Of a stretch of 64,000 nucleotides of DNA, positions 48,345 to 56,139 are shown piece by piece. The notes below the pieces were generated by a model. That model saw only the letters and a program-made list of their open reading frames with translations, was not told the DNA's origin and searched no databases. Each line of letters starts with the position of its first letter. Position 1 is the stretch's first letter. The DNA comes from PALSA-505 sp036502085 (lineage in GTDB: Bacteria; Actinomycetota; Actinomycetes; Streptosporangiales; Streptosporangiaceae): the NCBI GenBank assembly GCA_036502085.1, contig DASXZD010000026.1:11718-75717 (forward strand). Direction: 5' to 3'. The translations under genes were made by a program, and so were the position numbers.

Positions 48345-49634
48345 ATGACCACGGTGCCCGCGGGGTCCGAGAGCCGTTACCGCGTGCGGGGAGGTGCCCC
48401 GCTGGAGGGCACCGTCTTCATCCAGGGCGCTAAGAATGCCGCGCTCAAGATGATCGCGGCTTCGCTGCTCGCCGCCAGCGGGCGGACCGTGCTGCGGAAC
48501 GTTCCGGTCATCGAGGACGTCAGGCGCGCGGTCGAGCTGGCACAGGCGGTGGGTGCCCTGGTCGAGTTCCACGAGGCGGAGCGGATCCTGGTGGTGGACG
48601 CGTCCCGGCTCACCAGCCCGGTGCTGCCCGCCGAGATCGCCCGCCGGTTCCGCGGGTCGGTGCTCTTCGTGCCCGCGCTGCTGCACCGCCTCGGCGAGGC
48701 GGTCATCGAAGGTGTCGGCGGCTGCAACCTGGGCAGCAGGAACCTCGACTTCCACTACCGCGGCTTCGCCCGGCTCGGCGCCGTCGTCCGCGAAGGCGAG
48801 GGCGAGATCCACATCGAGGCCAAGCAGCTTCGCGGCGCCCACCTGTACCTGGACACCCCGTCGCACACCGGCACCGAGAACCTGATCATGGCAGCCTCGA
48901 TGGCGCCGGGCATCACCGTGATCGACAACACGGCACTTGAGCCCGAGGTGCTCGACGTGATCGCGTTCCTGGGCAAGATGGGCGCCAGGATCAGCGGCGG
49001 CGGCACCGGATTCGTCACGGTCGACGGGGTCGGCGAGCTCACCGCGGTCGAGCACACGGTCATGCCCGACCGGATCGACGCCGGCGTGTTCGCCATGGCC
49101 GCGGCGATCACCGGCGGTGAGCTGAGCCTGGTCGGCGCGTCTCTCGAGCACTTCGGCGTGGCCCGCTGGAAGCTGGAGCAGATGGGCGTCGAGTTCGCCA
49201 CGCACGGCGCCGTGCTGCAGGTGCGCCAGGAGCACAAGCTGCGGCCAATCAACGTAATCACCAGCCCGTACCCGGGCTTCGCGACCGACCTGCAATCGCC
49301 GATCATGGCGCTGAGCTGCCTGGCCGACGGCACCAGCTACATCCGCGAGACGATCTACGACGGCCGGTACACGCTGGTCGGCGAGCTGAGCAAGATGGGT
49401 GCCAAGATCGAGGTCGACGCGGGGGCCGTCATCGTGCACGGCCCCGGCGCCCTGAAGGGGACCGATGTCGTGGCGCATGACCTCCGCACCGGCATCGCGC
49501 TCATCCTGGCGGGGCTGGCCGCTGACGGCGAGACCGTGGTCAGCCCGGCCTACCCGATCGACCGCGGGCATGCCTCGGTCGCCGCCAGGCTGACCGCCCT
49601 GGGCGCCAATATCGTCCGGGAAATCGCGGACTGA
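48345..49634 (+). CDS. UDP-GlcNAc enolpyruvyl transferase family (MurA or paralogue)
   Basis: A 429-residue EPT-fold enzyme. IQGAKNAALKMIAASLLA carries the Lys/Asn pair, VGGCNLGSRNLDFH has the catalytic loop Cys (GGC as in MurA), FATDLQSP the later Asp and IDRGHASVAARL the C-terminal Arg. Catalysis of PEP transfer to UDP-GlcNAc is therefore likely. The sequence between the landmarks is more divergent than a standard MurA, and actinomycetes often carry two, so it may be a second copy. The ATG at 48345 has AGGAG 9 nt upstream. It lies after purB with a 186-bp gap, so it probably has its own promoter. Confidence 0.85.
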   Translation: MTTVPAGSESRYRVRGGAPLEGTVFIQGAKNAALKMIAASLLAASGRTVLRNVPVIEDVRRAVELAQAVGALVEFHEAERILVVDASRLTSPVLPAEIARRFRGSVLFVPALLHRLGEAVIEGVGGCNLGSRNLDFHYRGFARLGAVVREGEGEIHIEAKQLRGAHLYLDTPSHTGTENLIMAASMAPGITVIDNTALEPEVLDVIAFLGKMGARISGGGTGFVTVDGVGELTAVEHTVMPDRIDAGVFAMAAAITGGELSLVGASLEHFGVARWKLEQMGVEFATHGAVLQVRQEHKLRPINVITSPYPGFATDLQSPIMALSCLADGTSYIRETIYDGRYTLVGELSKMGAKIEVDAGAVIVHGPGALKGTDVVAHDLRTGIALILAGLAADGETVVSPAYPIDRGHASVAARLTALGANIVREIAD

Positions 49635-49801
49635 CCACGGGAAATCACCTTCTGCGCTCTTCTCGGCGGCATTTCGGAATGTAGAATCGGGCAGTCGCTC
49701 CGCGTAGATGGGCCGGACCCAGTGTGCACGGGAGAAGATCGCTATCGCAGCCGCACGGTTAGCGAGTTCGTGCCGCGCGCCGGCGGGCATGGCGGCCGGT
49801 G

Positions 49802-51148
49802 ATGGCCGTGGTGAGGCAGGTGTCGGGCGACCTGACGATCGGCGTGATCGGGCCGCATGAGCTGGTCGAGCGGGTCATGCTGTCCGGTGCCTCGTCGGCT
49901 AACGCGACCGCCGGACCCGGCGGCGGGATCGCCAGGCGGCTGGTCGCGGCCGCCTACCGGGACGAGCAGGAAGCGGCGGACAAGGCCGGCCGGCTAGCGC
50001 CGGTTGTTGACGTCTGCCTGTTCGCCAGCCCCGTCCCCTACGAATACGCCAGGAAGGCCGGCCTGCTCGCCGGCCCGGCTACCTACGTCCCGCTCGGCGG
50101 CAGCGCGCTGTACGGTGCGCTGCTACGGGCCGGGCTCGGCCATCACCATGACCTGTCGCGGGTCAGCGTGGACGTGCTGAGCCGCGGCGACGTGGAGGAG
50201 GCGTACGCCGAGCTGGAGATGCCGGCCGACGGCGTGCACGTGCGCGAGGAGCCTGCCAGCGCCGCGACGCTCGCCGCGTTCCACGAGCGGCTCTGGCGGC
50301 GCAAGGAGACATCGCTGGCGTTCACCTGCCTGTACCCGGTGGCCGAGCGGCTGGCCGCCGCGCAGGTGCCGGTCTTTACCGTGCGGCCCACCGGCAGCGC
50401 GATCCGCACCGGGCTGCGGACCGCCGCGCTGCTGGGCAGCCAGCGCCGGCTGGAGGAGGCGCAGCTGGCCGTGGTGGTGGTGGAGGTGCCGACGCTGCGG
50501 GACACCCAGCGCCGGTCGGCGCCGCGGCAGTCGCGCGAAGAGCTGCGGCTCACCGTGCACAGGTTCCTGGTCCAGGAGGCGCAGCGGATCCAGGCCACGG
50601 TCAGCCCGATGGGCGATCACTGCTTTCACGTCACGGCGACCCGCGGGTCGCTGCACGGGCCGACCGACGGCTTCCGGGTGCCGCCGTTCAGCGAGCGGGC
50701 CCGCGCCGAGCTCGGCATCGCCCTGGAGGTGGGCGTGGGCATGGGCCGGACCGCGCAGGAGGCGGAGGCGCACGCCCGGGCCGCCATCGCCCGGCCGCAG
50801 TCGGGCCAGCGGGCTGCGGTGTTCGGGCTGGACAAGGAGGGCAGGGCGCTGGTGCCCGCGCCGCGCCAGCCCGCTGCGGCTCCGCAGCGCGGCAGGCCGA
50901 AGGGGATCGAGACGCTCTCCCGGCTGGCCGACAAGCTGCCCGGCGGGGACGCCGGGCTCGTGGTGGACGCCGAGATGGCCGGCCAGCTGCTCGGCGTCAC
51001 TTCTCGCACCGCGCGGCGGCTGCTGCGCACCCTGGTCGATGAGGGGCTCGCCTGGCCGCTGCCGCCGAGCAGGACGCCGCAGCCGGGACGCCCGCGCCAG
51101 TTCTACCGACTGATCACCGAGAAGCTGGACCGCAAGCCGGTCAGGTAG
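49802..51148 (+). CDS. Unrecognised regulator with C-terminal winged helix
   Basis: A 448-residue protein. The N-terminal third (DLTIGVIGPHELVERVM ... VVDVCLFASPVPYEYAR) looks like a Rossmann-like or PBP-like sensor. Residues about 225-340 (LRLTVHRFLVQEAQRIQAT ... ALEVGVGMGRTAQEAEAHAR) have the secondary-structure and glycine pattern of a palm (GGDEF/GTP-cyclohydrolase-III-like) domain without a catalytic motif. The C-terminal 80 residues (DAEMAGQLLGVTSRTARRLLRTLVDEGLAWPL ... PGRPRQFYRL) are a winged HTH. I do not know the family by name; a ligand-responsive transcriptional regulator is the best reading. A GTG at 49799 is an alternative start. Confidence 0.65.
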   Translation: MAVVRQVSGDLTIGVIGPHELVERVMLSGASSANATAGPGGGIARRLVAAAYRDEQEAADKAGRLAPVVDVCLFASPVPYEYARKAGLLAGPATYVPLGGSALYGALLRAGLGHHHDLSRVSVDVLSRGDVEEAYAELEMPADGVHVREEPASAATLAAFHERLWRRKETSLAFTCLYPVAERLAAAQVPVFTVRPTGSAIRTGLRTAALLGSQRRLEEAQLAVVVVEVPTLRDTQRRSAPRQSREELRLTVHRFLVQEAQRIQATVSPMGDHCFHVTATRGSLHGPTDGFRVPPFSERARAELGIALEVGVGMGRTAQEAEAHARAAIARPQSGQRAAVFGLDKEGRALVPAPRQPAAAPQRGRPKGIETLSRLADKLPGGDAGLVVDAEMAGQLLGVTSRTARRLLRTLVDEGLAWPLPPSRTPQPGRPRQFYRLITEKLDRKPVR

Positions 51149-51174
51149 CCCGGCGCTCAGGTTTAACCGCAGGC

Positions 51175-52254
51175 TCAGTGGCGGCGCGGATAGGCCTTCG
51201 CGACGGCCAGGAAGGCCTCGTTGTCCTCCTGATCGCCGATCGAGATCCTGGCTCCCTCCGCCCCGAACGGCCTGATGCTGACCCCCGCGGCCTCGCACTG
51301 GCCGGCGAAGTCCGCGGTGTCCTCGCCCAGGCGCAGCCAGACGAAGTTGGCCTCGGTGGGCGGCACCGTCCAGCCGTCGGCGAGCAGCGTGTCCCTGACT
51401 CTGCCGCGCTCGCCGACCACCGCATTGACCCGGTCGAACAGCTCGGACTCGGCCGCGAGCGACGCGATCGCCGCAGCCTGGGCAACACGATTCACGCTGA
51501 ACGGTAGCATCGTCATCCGGGCGGCGGCCGCGACCGGCTCGGCCGCGACCAGGAACCCCACCCGCAGGCCGGCCAGCCCGTAGGCCTTGGAGAACGTGCG
51601 GAGCACCGCGAGGTTGGGCCGCTCCGCGTAGAGCCGCAGGCCGTCCGGCACGCTGGGGTCGCGCACGTACTCCCGGTACGCCTCGTCGAGCACCACCAGG
51701 CAGTCCTCCGGCACGAGGTCGAGGAACTTCTCCAGCTCGGCGCGGGACACGGTGGTGCCGGTGGGATTGTTGGGGTTGCAGACGAGGATGATCCTGGTCC
51801 GCTCGGTGATCGCATCGGCCATCGCGGCCAGGTCATGCGTCTCGGCGTGCAGCGGCACGCGCACCGATTCGCCGCCGGACAGATCGGCCAGGATCGGGTA
51901 CGCCTCAAACGAGCGCCAAGCGTAGAGCACCTGCGCGCCCGGCTCGGCCGCCGCGGTGAGGAGCTGCTGGGTCGCCCCCACCGAACCGCAGCCGACCGCG
52001 ACGTGCTCCAGCGGCACTCCGAAGCTAGCGCCGATGGCCGCGCGCAGGGCCTCCGCTCCGTTGTCCGGGTACCGGTTCACCTCGCCGGCGGCCGTCGCGA
52101 TCGCGTCGAGGACCGAGGGCAGCGGCCCGAATGGGGACTCGTTGGACGACAGCTTGAAGGATCTGCCGTCCGGCGTTGATGGCATCCGGCCCGGCTTGTA
52201 AGCGGCAAAGCGGTCAAGCACCGAGCGGAAGCGGGGCGTTGCGGCGGGCACCAT
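51175..52254 (-). CDS. Aminotransferase, HisC/aromatic type
   Basis: A 359-residue fold-type I PLP enzyme. KLSSNESPFGP, the Asn of NPNNPTGT, Asp in VVLDEAYREY, the PLP-lysine TFSKAYGLAGLRVG and the C-terminal ARISIG(D) are typical of histidinol-phosphate/aromatic aminotransferases. It stands apart from his genes, so it may be the aromatic (HisC2/PatA-like) enzyme. GGAGG precedes ATG 52254 by only 3 nt and GTG 52251 by 6 nt; either may be used. The 3' end is convergent with the regulator gene 27 bp away. Confidence 0.88.
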   Translation of the reverse strand: MVPAATPRFRSVLDRFAAYKPGRMPSTPDGRSFKLSSNESPFGPLPSVLDAIATAAGEVNRYPDNGAEALRAAIGASFGVPLEHVAVGCGSVGATQQLLTAAAEPGAQVLYAWRSFEAYPILADLSGGESVRVPLHAETHDLAAMADAITERTRIILVCNPNNPTGTTVSRAELEKFLDLVPEDCLVVLDEAYREYVRDPSVPDGLRLYAERPNLAVLRTFSKAYGLAGLRVGFLVAAEPVAAAARMTMLPFSVNRVAQAAAIASLAAESELFDRVNAVVGERGRVRDTLLADGWTVPPTEANFVWLRLGEDTADFAGQCEAAGVSIRPFGAEGARISIGDQEDNEAFLAVAKAYPRRH

Positions 52255-52292
52255 TGTCCTCCAGAACCTCAGGGTCTTCGCTGCCTAGAGCG

Positions 52293-52387
52293 CTATGCAA
52301 AACCGCATCGCGAGTGCGGGCCCGCAGGGCCTGCGCGAGTGATCGGGCAGCTCAGCGCAGAGCAGCCAGGCAGGAAATTTTGCATAA
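52293..52387. repeat. Inverted-repeat element between HisC-like and BlaI genes
   Basis: TATGCAAAA (52294-52302) and TTTTGCATA (52378-52386) form a perfect 9-bp inverted pair in the divergent promoter region, with a further TTTCGCATAA at 52394. The right end TTTTGCATAA differs by one base from the TTTTGAATAA ends of the elements at 349 and 55090. BlaI operators usually carry TACA/TGTA, so this is probably not the BlaI site. Confidence 0.45.
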
Positions 52388-52523
52388 CGCGACTTTCGCA
52401 TAAAACACCTAGTCTCGCACCGGCGCCTCAGGGCGCGGCCAGCCGGCTGGCTTGCCGCCGACCCGGGCGAGATCGGGGGCGGCGGGCCGGTTTGCGGAGG
52501 TTGGGGATGGATACAGTGGAGGC

Positions 52524-52886
52524 GTGAACCGACTTGGCGAGCTCGAACGTGCGATTATGGACGTGCTCTGGGAGACTTCCAGTCCGCTCACCGTCCGTGA
52601 GGTGAGTGAGCGCCTGACCGAACGGGACCTGGCCCACACCACCGTGATGACTGTGCTTGACCGGCTGGCCAAGAAGGGTTTCGCCCTGCGCGAGCGAGAC
52701 GGCCGCGCATGGCAGTACCAGGCTGCCGCGAGCCGGGAGGCCTACGTCACCGAGCTGATGCTCAGCGCGCTGGACCAGACCGGGGACCGGCAGGCAGCGC
52801 TGGCCAGGTTCGCGCGCTCGGTGAGCGATTCGGAGGCCCGTGCGCTGCGCAGCGCTCTTGAGGCGTTCGAAGACGCCGGGGACTGA
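52524..52886 (+). CDS. BlaI/MecI-type repressor
   Basis: A 120-residue winged-helix repressor starting VNRLGELERAIMDVLW, with TVREVSERL, HTTVMTVLDRLAKKG (recognition helix) and a C-terminal dimerisation helix. It controls the adjacent M56 peptidase gene in family precedent. TACAGT lies 7 nt before the GTG at 52524, so the transcript may be leaderless; GGAGG also sits 1 nt before the start, too close to act. A longer in-frame start at 52452 adds a basic leader not found in the family. Confidence 0.9.
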   Translation: MNRLGELERAIMDVLWETSSPLTVREVSERLTERDLAHTTVMTVLDRLAKKGFALRERDGRAWQYQAAASREAYVTELMLSALDQTGDRQAALARFARSVSDSEARALRSALEAFEDAGD

Positions 52887-52892
52887 GTTCTG

Positions 52893-53855
52893 GTGCTCGG
52901 CTCTGCCCTGTTCCTCACCGCGGTCGCGGTGGCTGCCGTGCTGGCCGCGAGCATGCTCGCGACGGCCCGGTGGCCGCGCCGGGCGCCCGCCGCGGCGATC
53001 CTGCTCTGGCAGGCGCTCGGCCTCGGCTGGGGGCTCGCGGCCGTCGGCGCCCTGGCCGGCCTGGCGGCCTCGCCGGATCACTCGGGCGTGGCCGGCGGGG
53101 CGCTCGCCTTCGCCGTCGGCTCGGTCGGCAAGCCCACCGGGCCACTGCAGCAGCCTGTCCTCCTGACCGCGCTGCGGCTGGCCGCGCTGACCATGGCGAT
53201 CGCGCTGCTCGGCCTGCTGTGCTGGGTGCTGGCCGCCGCCTGCGCCTCGGTGCTGCGCACCAAGCGCCGGCAGCGGGCCCTGCTCACGCTGCTGGCCCGC
53301 GGCGACCCGAAGGTGCCCGGCGCGCTCGTCGTCGATCACCCGGGCGCGGCGGCGTACTGCCTGCCCGGGCTGCGGTCGCGCATCGTGATCAGCGCGGGAA
53401 CGCTGGATCTGCTGGACCAAGCCGAGCTGGCCGCGGTGCTGGCGCACGAGCGGGCGCACGTCAGGGAGCGGCACGATCTCGTGCTGCTGCCCTTCACCGC
53501 GCTCTGCGGCGCCTTTCCCCGCTCCCGGGTGGCACGCGAGGCGCATGAGGCCGTCGCGCTGCTCGTCGAGATGCTGGCCGACGACCGGGCCCGGCGGGCC
53601 AGGCCGGCCAGGGAGCTGGCGACGGCGCTGATGCGATTCGGCGTGGCCGGGGCGCAGGCGCCCCCCTCGGGGGCGCTGGCGGCCGCGCGCGCCCGCAGCC
53701 ACTCTGGCGCCGACAGCCAGGGTGAGGTCGTCACCAGGGTCAACCGGCTGCTCGAGCCGCAGCCCGGCCTGTCCCGGCCGCTGTGGGCCGCGGTCTGCTG
53801 CGGCGCGGCGCTGCTCGTCGTCGTGCCCGCCGCGCTGTTGGTCGTCCCGCTCTAA
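52893..53855 (+). CDS. M56 (BlaR1-like) membrane peptidase
   Basis: A 320-residue membrane peptidase with about four or five TM helices and the zinc motif in VLAHERAHVRERHD (HExxH). It lacks the C-terminal penicillin-sensing domain of BlaR1, so the signal is not necessarily a beta-lactam. It should cleave the BlaI-type repressor encoded just upstream (6-bp gap) on stimulation. GTG start at 52893. Confidence 0.9.
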   Translation: MLGSALFLTAVAVAAVLAASMLATARWPRRAPAAAILLWQALGLGWGLAAVGALAGLAASPDHSGVAGGALAFAVGSVGKPTGPLQQPVLLTALRLAALTMAIALLGLLCWVLAAACASVLRTKRRQRALLTLLARGDPKVPGALVVDHPGAAAYCLPGLRSRIVISAGTLDLLDQAELAAVLAHERAHVRERHDLVLLPFTALCGAFPRSRVAREAHEAVALLVEMLADDRARRARPARELATALMRFGVAGAQAPPSGALAAARARSHSGADSQGEVVTRVNRLLEPQPGLSRPLWAAVCCGAALLVVVPAALLVVPL

Positions 53856-53897
53856 AGCCCGCCCGCGGCAGCGCGCGGCGCGAAGTAGGCTGCCCGG

Positions 53898-54629
53898 GTG
53901 AGCGACATTGCCTGGCGGACGCACCGGCTCGAACTCGACGATCAGACCCTGCGCGAGTGGGATGCGACGGTCCTGGCGGCCGGCCCGGACGGGATCGTGC
54001 TGGACACCTCCGCGTTCTACCCGGGCGGCGGAGGCCAGCCGCCGGACCGCGGCGTGCTGCTCTGGGGCGGGGTGCAGACCCGCATCGCGGGGGCCAGGAA
54101 GGGCGACGACCTGTACCTGATCCCGGCCGAAGGCGACCCGCTGCCGCCAGCCGGCACCGCCGTGCGGGGCGCGGTCGAGGACGACCGCAGGACCGCGCTG
54201 ATGCGCACGCACTCCGGCCTGCACGTGCTGTGCGGAGTCGTGTTCAGGGACTTCGGCGCGCTGGTGACCGGCGGGAACATGGAGCCGCTCACGGCCCGGA
54301 TGGACTTCAACCTGCCGCAGGTGCCCGACGGCTTCCGCGACGCGGTGCAGGCCGCCTGCAACGCCGAGCTGGCCGCCGACCGCCGGATCGACGTGCGGGT
54401 GCTGCCCAGGGACGAGGCGTTCGCCATTCCCGACATCATCAGGACCGCGACCAACCTGGTCCCGCCCGAGGTCAAGGACGTGCGCATCATCGACATCGTC
54501 GGGCTGGACCAGCAGGCGGACGGCGGCACGCACGTCGCCTCCACCCGTCAGGTGGGCCGCATCGAGGTCGTCAAGATCGAGAACAAGGGCAAGGGATTCC
54601 GCAGGCTGCGGATCAGGATCGAGAACTAG
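53898..54629 (+). CDS. AlaX alanyl-tRNA editing protein
   Basis: A 243-residue free-standing editing domain that removes mischarged Ser/Gly from tRNA-Ala. SAFYPGGGGQPPDRG is the conserved N-terminal loop, and RTHSGLHVL supplies the first two zinc ligands (HxxxH). The second zinc motif usually reads CxxxH; here it is DGGTH, with Asp in the Cys position, as in some AlaX subgroups. GTG start at 53898. Together with dtd at 57 kb and argS at 7 kb it makes a translation-fidelity theme. Confidence 0.87.
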   Translation: MSDIAWRTHRLELDDQTLREWDATVLAAGPDGIVLDTSAFYPGGGGQPPDRGVLLWGGVQTRIAGARKGDDLYLIPAEGDPLPPAGTAVRGAVEDDRRTALMRTHSGLHVLCGVVFRDFGALVTGGNMEPLTARMDFNLPQVPDGFRDAVQAACNAELAADRRIDVRVLPRDEAFAIPDIIRTATNLVPPEVKDVRIIDIVGLDQQADGGTHVASTRQVGRIEVVKIENKGKGFRRLRIRIEN

Positions 54630-54657
54630 GCCAGGCCGGCGCGGGACCTGGCGGCCG

Positions 54658-55008
54658 TTACCAGGGGCCGTAGGGCCCGGAGCGGCCGGCGCCCGAGCCG
54701 CCGCCGAGCTGCTTGATCTTCGGCCGGACGTCGGTCAGGTAGACCGCGGCGGCGACGAACGCCACGACCGGGAGGATCTGGATGACCGACGCGCTGCGGA
54801 CGTACGCGGCGTAGCCGAGCCCGACGACCGCGGCGACACCGGTGATGATCAGCCACAGCGGCTTGGTCTGCTTGCCCGCCGCCAGGTAGGCGGATGCCGG
54901 GTGCCTGAAGGCGTCGATGAAGGCGAAGGCCTCGACCAGGAACGCGGCGATGGCGAGCGCCAGGAAGAAGTAGTTGAGCGGCGTCATCGCATTCCAGTTG
55001 CTGAACAC
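54658..55008 (-). CDS. DUF2516 membrane protein
   Basis: A 116-residue actinobacterial protein with three predicted TM helices (about 12-32, 51-66, 73-91) and the family pattern FAFIDAFRHPASAYLAAGKQTKPLW. A Gly/Pro-rich tail follows. A GTG at 55008 or the ATG at 54987 can start it. No function is known. It is convergent with alaX. Confidence 0.8.
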   Translation of the reverse strand: MFSNWNAMTPLNYFFLALAIAAFLVEAFAFIDAFRHPASAYLAAGKQTKPLWLIITGVAAVVGLGYAAYVRSASVIQILPVVAFVAAAVYLTDVRPKIKQLGGGSGAGRSGPYGPW

Positions 55009-55089
55009 AGATCTCAGGTTACTCCGCGGCCGGCGCGTCGGCGCCCGAGGCGCTGCGGCCGTCCGGCCCCGATACGGGCGTCAGGAGTA

Positions 55090-55169
55090 TTATTCAAAAC
55101 TTCCCTGAATGATCTTGTTCTCAGTTTATGACCTGCGAAGACTCGAGTTGATATTCGAGTTTTGAATAA
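55090..55169. repeat. 80-bp palindromic element, copy B
   Basis: TTATTCAAAACT (55090-55101) and AGTTTTGAATAA (55158-55169) form a perfect 12-bp inverted repeat spanning exactly 80 bp, as in copy A at 349-428. Inside, ACTCGA and TCGAGT make a 6-bp hairpin next to the right end, and GACCTGCG sits centrally as in copy A. It starts 4 bp after the asparaginase stop codon and ahead of the DUF2516 gene, so it could serve as terminator for one and promoter for the other. Confidence 0.65.
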
Positions 55170-55173
55170 CATC

Positions 55174-56139
55174 CTAGATCAGCACCCGGACCTCGCCGAC
55201 CACCTGGCCGCCGCCGTGCACGTCCACCTGGGCCAGTCCGGCCAGGGCCGCACTGTCGGTTCCGGGCTCCTGGTCGGCGCCGAGCGCGCGGAGCAGCGCG
55301 ACGGTCAACGGCGCCCTGGCCCGGGAGGTGCCGTCCTCGATCTTGAACGCGCCGGCCCGGCCGTCCGGCAGGGCGAAGCCCTCGACTCCCTCGGCACCCG
55401 ACTTCAGCAGCAGGCCGGGCACCGCTTCCATCAGGGCCCGCTCGGGCCTGCTGCTGCCCGACGTCCAGTCAGGGTGGGCGCGCATCGCATCGGCGACTCT
55501 CCGTTCGGGAGAATCTGGGTCTGAAAGCATCATCGAACGGAAAGCCCGGGCGACTCCGGACGTGGACACGGCGAATACCGGAGCTCCGCAGCCGTCCACG
55601 CCGACGGCCGCGACCGGCTCGGCGGCCAGCCGCTCCAGTGTGCGGCGGATCTCAAGCTGCAGCGGATGCGCCGGGTCGCGGTAGCTGCCGGTCGGCCAGC
55701 CGGCCGCCACGCAGGTCGCCAGCATGGCCGCGTGCTTGCCCGAGCAGTTCATGTGCACCCGGTCGGGCCGGTCGCCGCGGCGGATCATCGCGCGCATGCT
55801 GGGCTCGTCCATCGGCAGCGCGGGCGGGCACTGCAGCGCGCTCTCGTCCAGCCCGGCGGCGGCCAGGATCTCGCGCGCCCCGGTGACGTGGAAGTCCTCG
55901 CCCGAGTGGCTGGCCGCGGCCAGCGCCAGGAGCTTGCCGTCCAGCTCCAGGCCGCAGCGCACCATCGCGGCCGCCTGGAAGGGCTTGTTCGACGAGCGGG
56001 GGAATATGGGCTCGTCCACGGCGCCAGCAGCCAGCACCGCGGCGCCGTCGGCCCCGAGCGCGACGACGCGGCCGCGGTGCCGCGACTCGGCGAATCCGGA
56101 GCGGATGACCTCGGCGAGGACCGGGTTGTCTGCGTTAAT
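55174..56139 (-). CDS. L-asparaginase II family protein with probable ATT start
   Basis: A 321-residue protein of the Asparaginase_II (PF06089, Rhizobium-type) family: VLAEVIRSGFAESRHRGRVV at the N-terminus, FPRSSNKPFQAA, SHSGED, HMNCSGKHAAML and the C-terminal GRAGAFKIEDG are family landmarks. It hydrolyses asparagine to aspartate in the cytosol. The first standard codon, GTG at 56037, would cut off the SRHRG region. In frame upstream there is no ATG, GTG or TTG; an ATT at 56139 follows GGAG with a 6-nt spacer and overlaps the BKACE stop. I therefore propose an AUU start; a sequencing error is the alternative. Copy B lies just past its stop. Confidence 0.82.
   Translation of the reverse strand: MNADNPVLAEVIRSGFAESRHRGRVVALGADGAAVLAAGAVDEPIFPRSSNKPFQAAAMVRCGLELDGKLLALAAASHSGEDFHVTGAREILAAAGLDESALQCPPALPMDEPSMRAMIRRGDRPDRVHMNCSGKHAAMLATCVAAGWPTGSYRDPAHPLQLEIRRTLERLAAEPVAAVGVDGCGAPVFAVSTSGVARAFRSMMLSDPDSPERRVADAMRAHPDWTSGSSRPERALMEAVPGLLLKSGAEGVEGFALPDGRAGAFKIEDGTSRARAPLTVALLRALGADQEPGTDSAALAGLAQVDVHGGGQVVGEVRVLI

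Noticed and set aside
47394..49790. 798-codon antisense frame over purB and the MurA-like gene
   Set aside because: Composition typical of antisense shadow; both sense genes are well-conserved enzymes.
52428..54533. 701-codon antisense frame over BlaI, M56 and AlaX
   Set aside because: Three recognised genes occupy the sense strand; the antisense product is rich in Gln/His/Arg with no motif.
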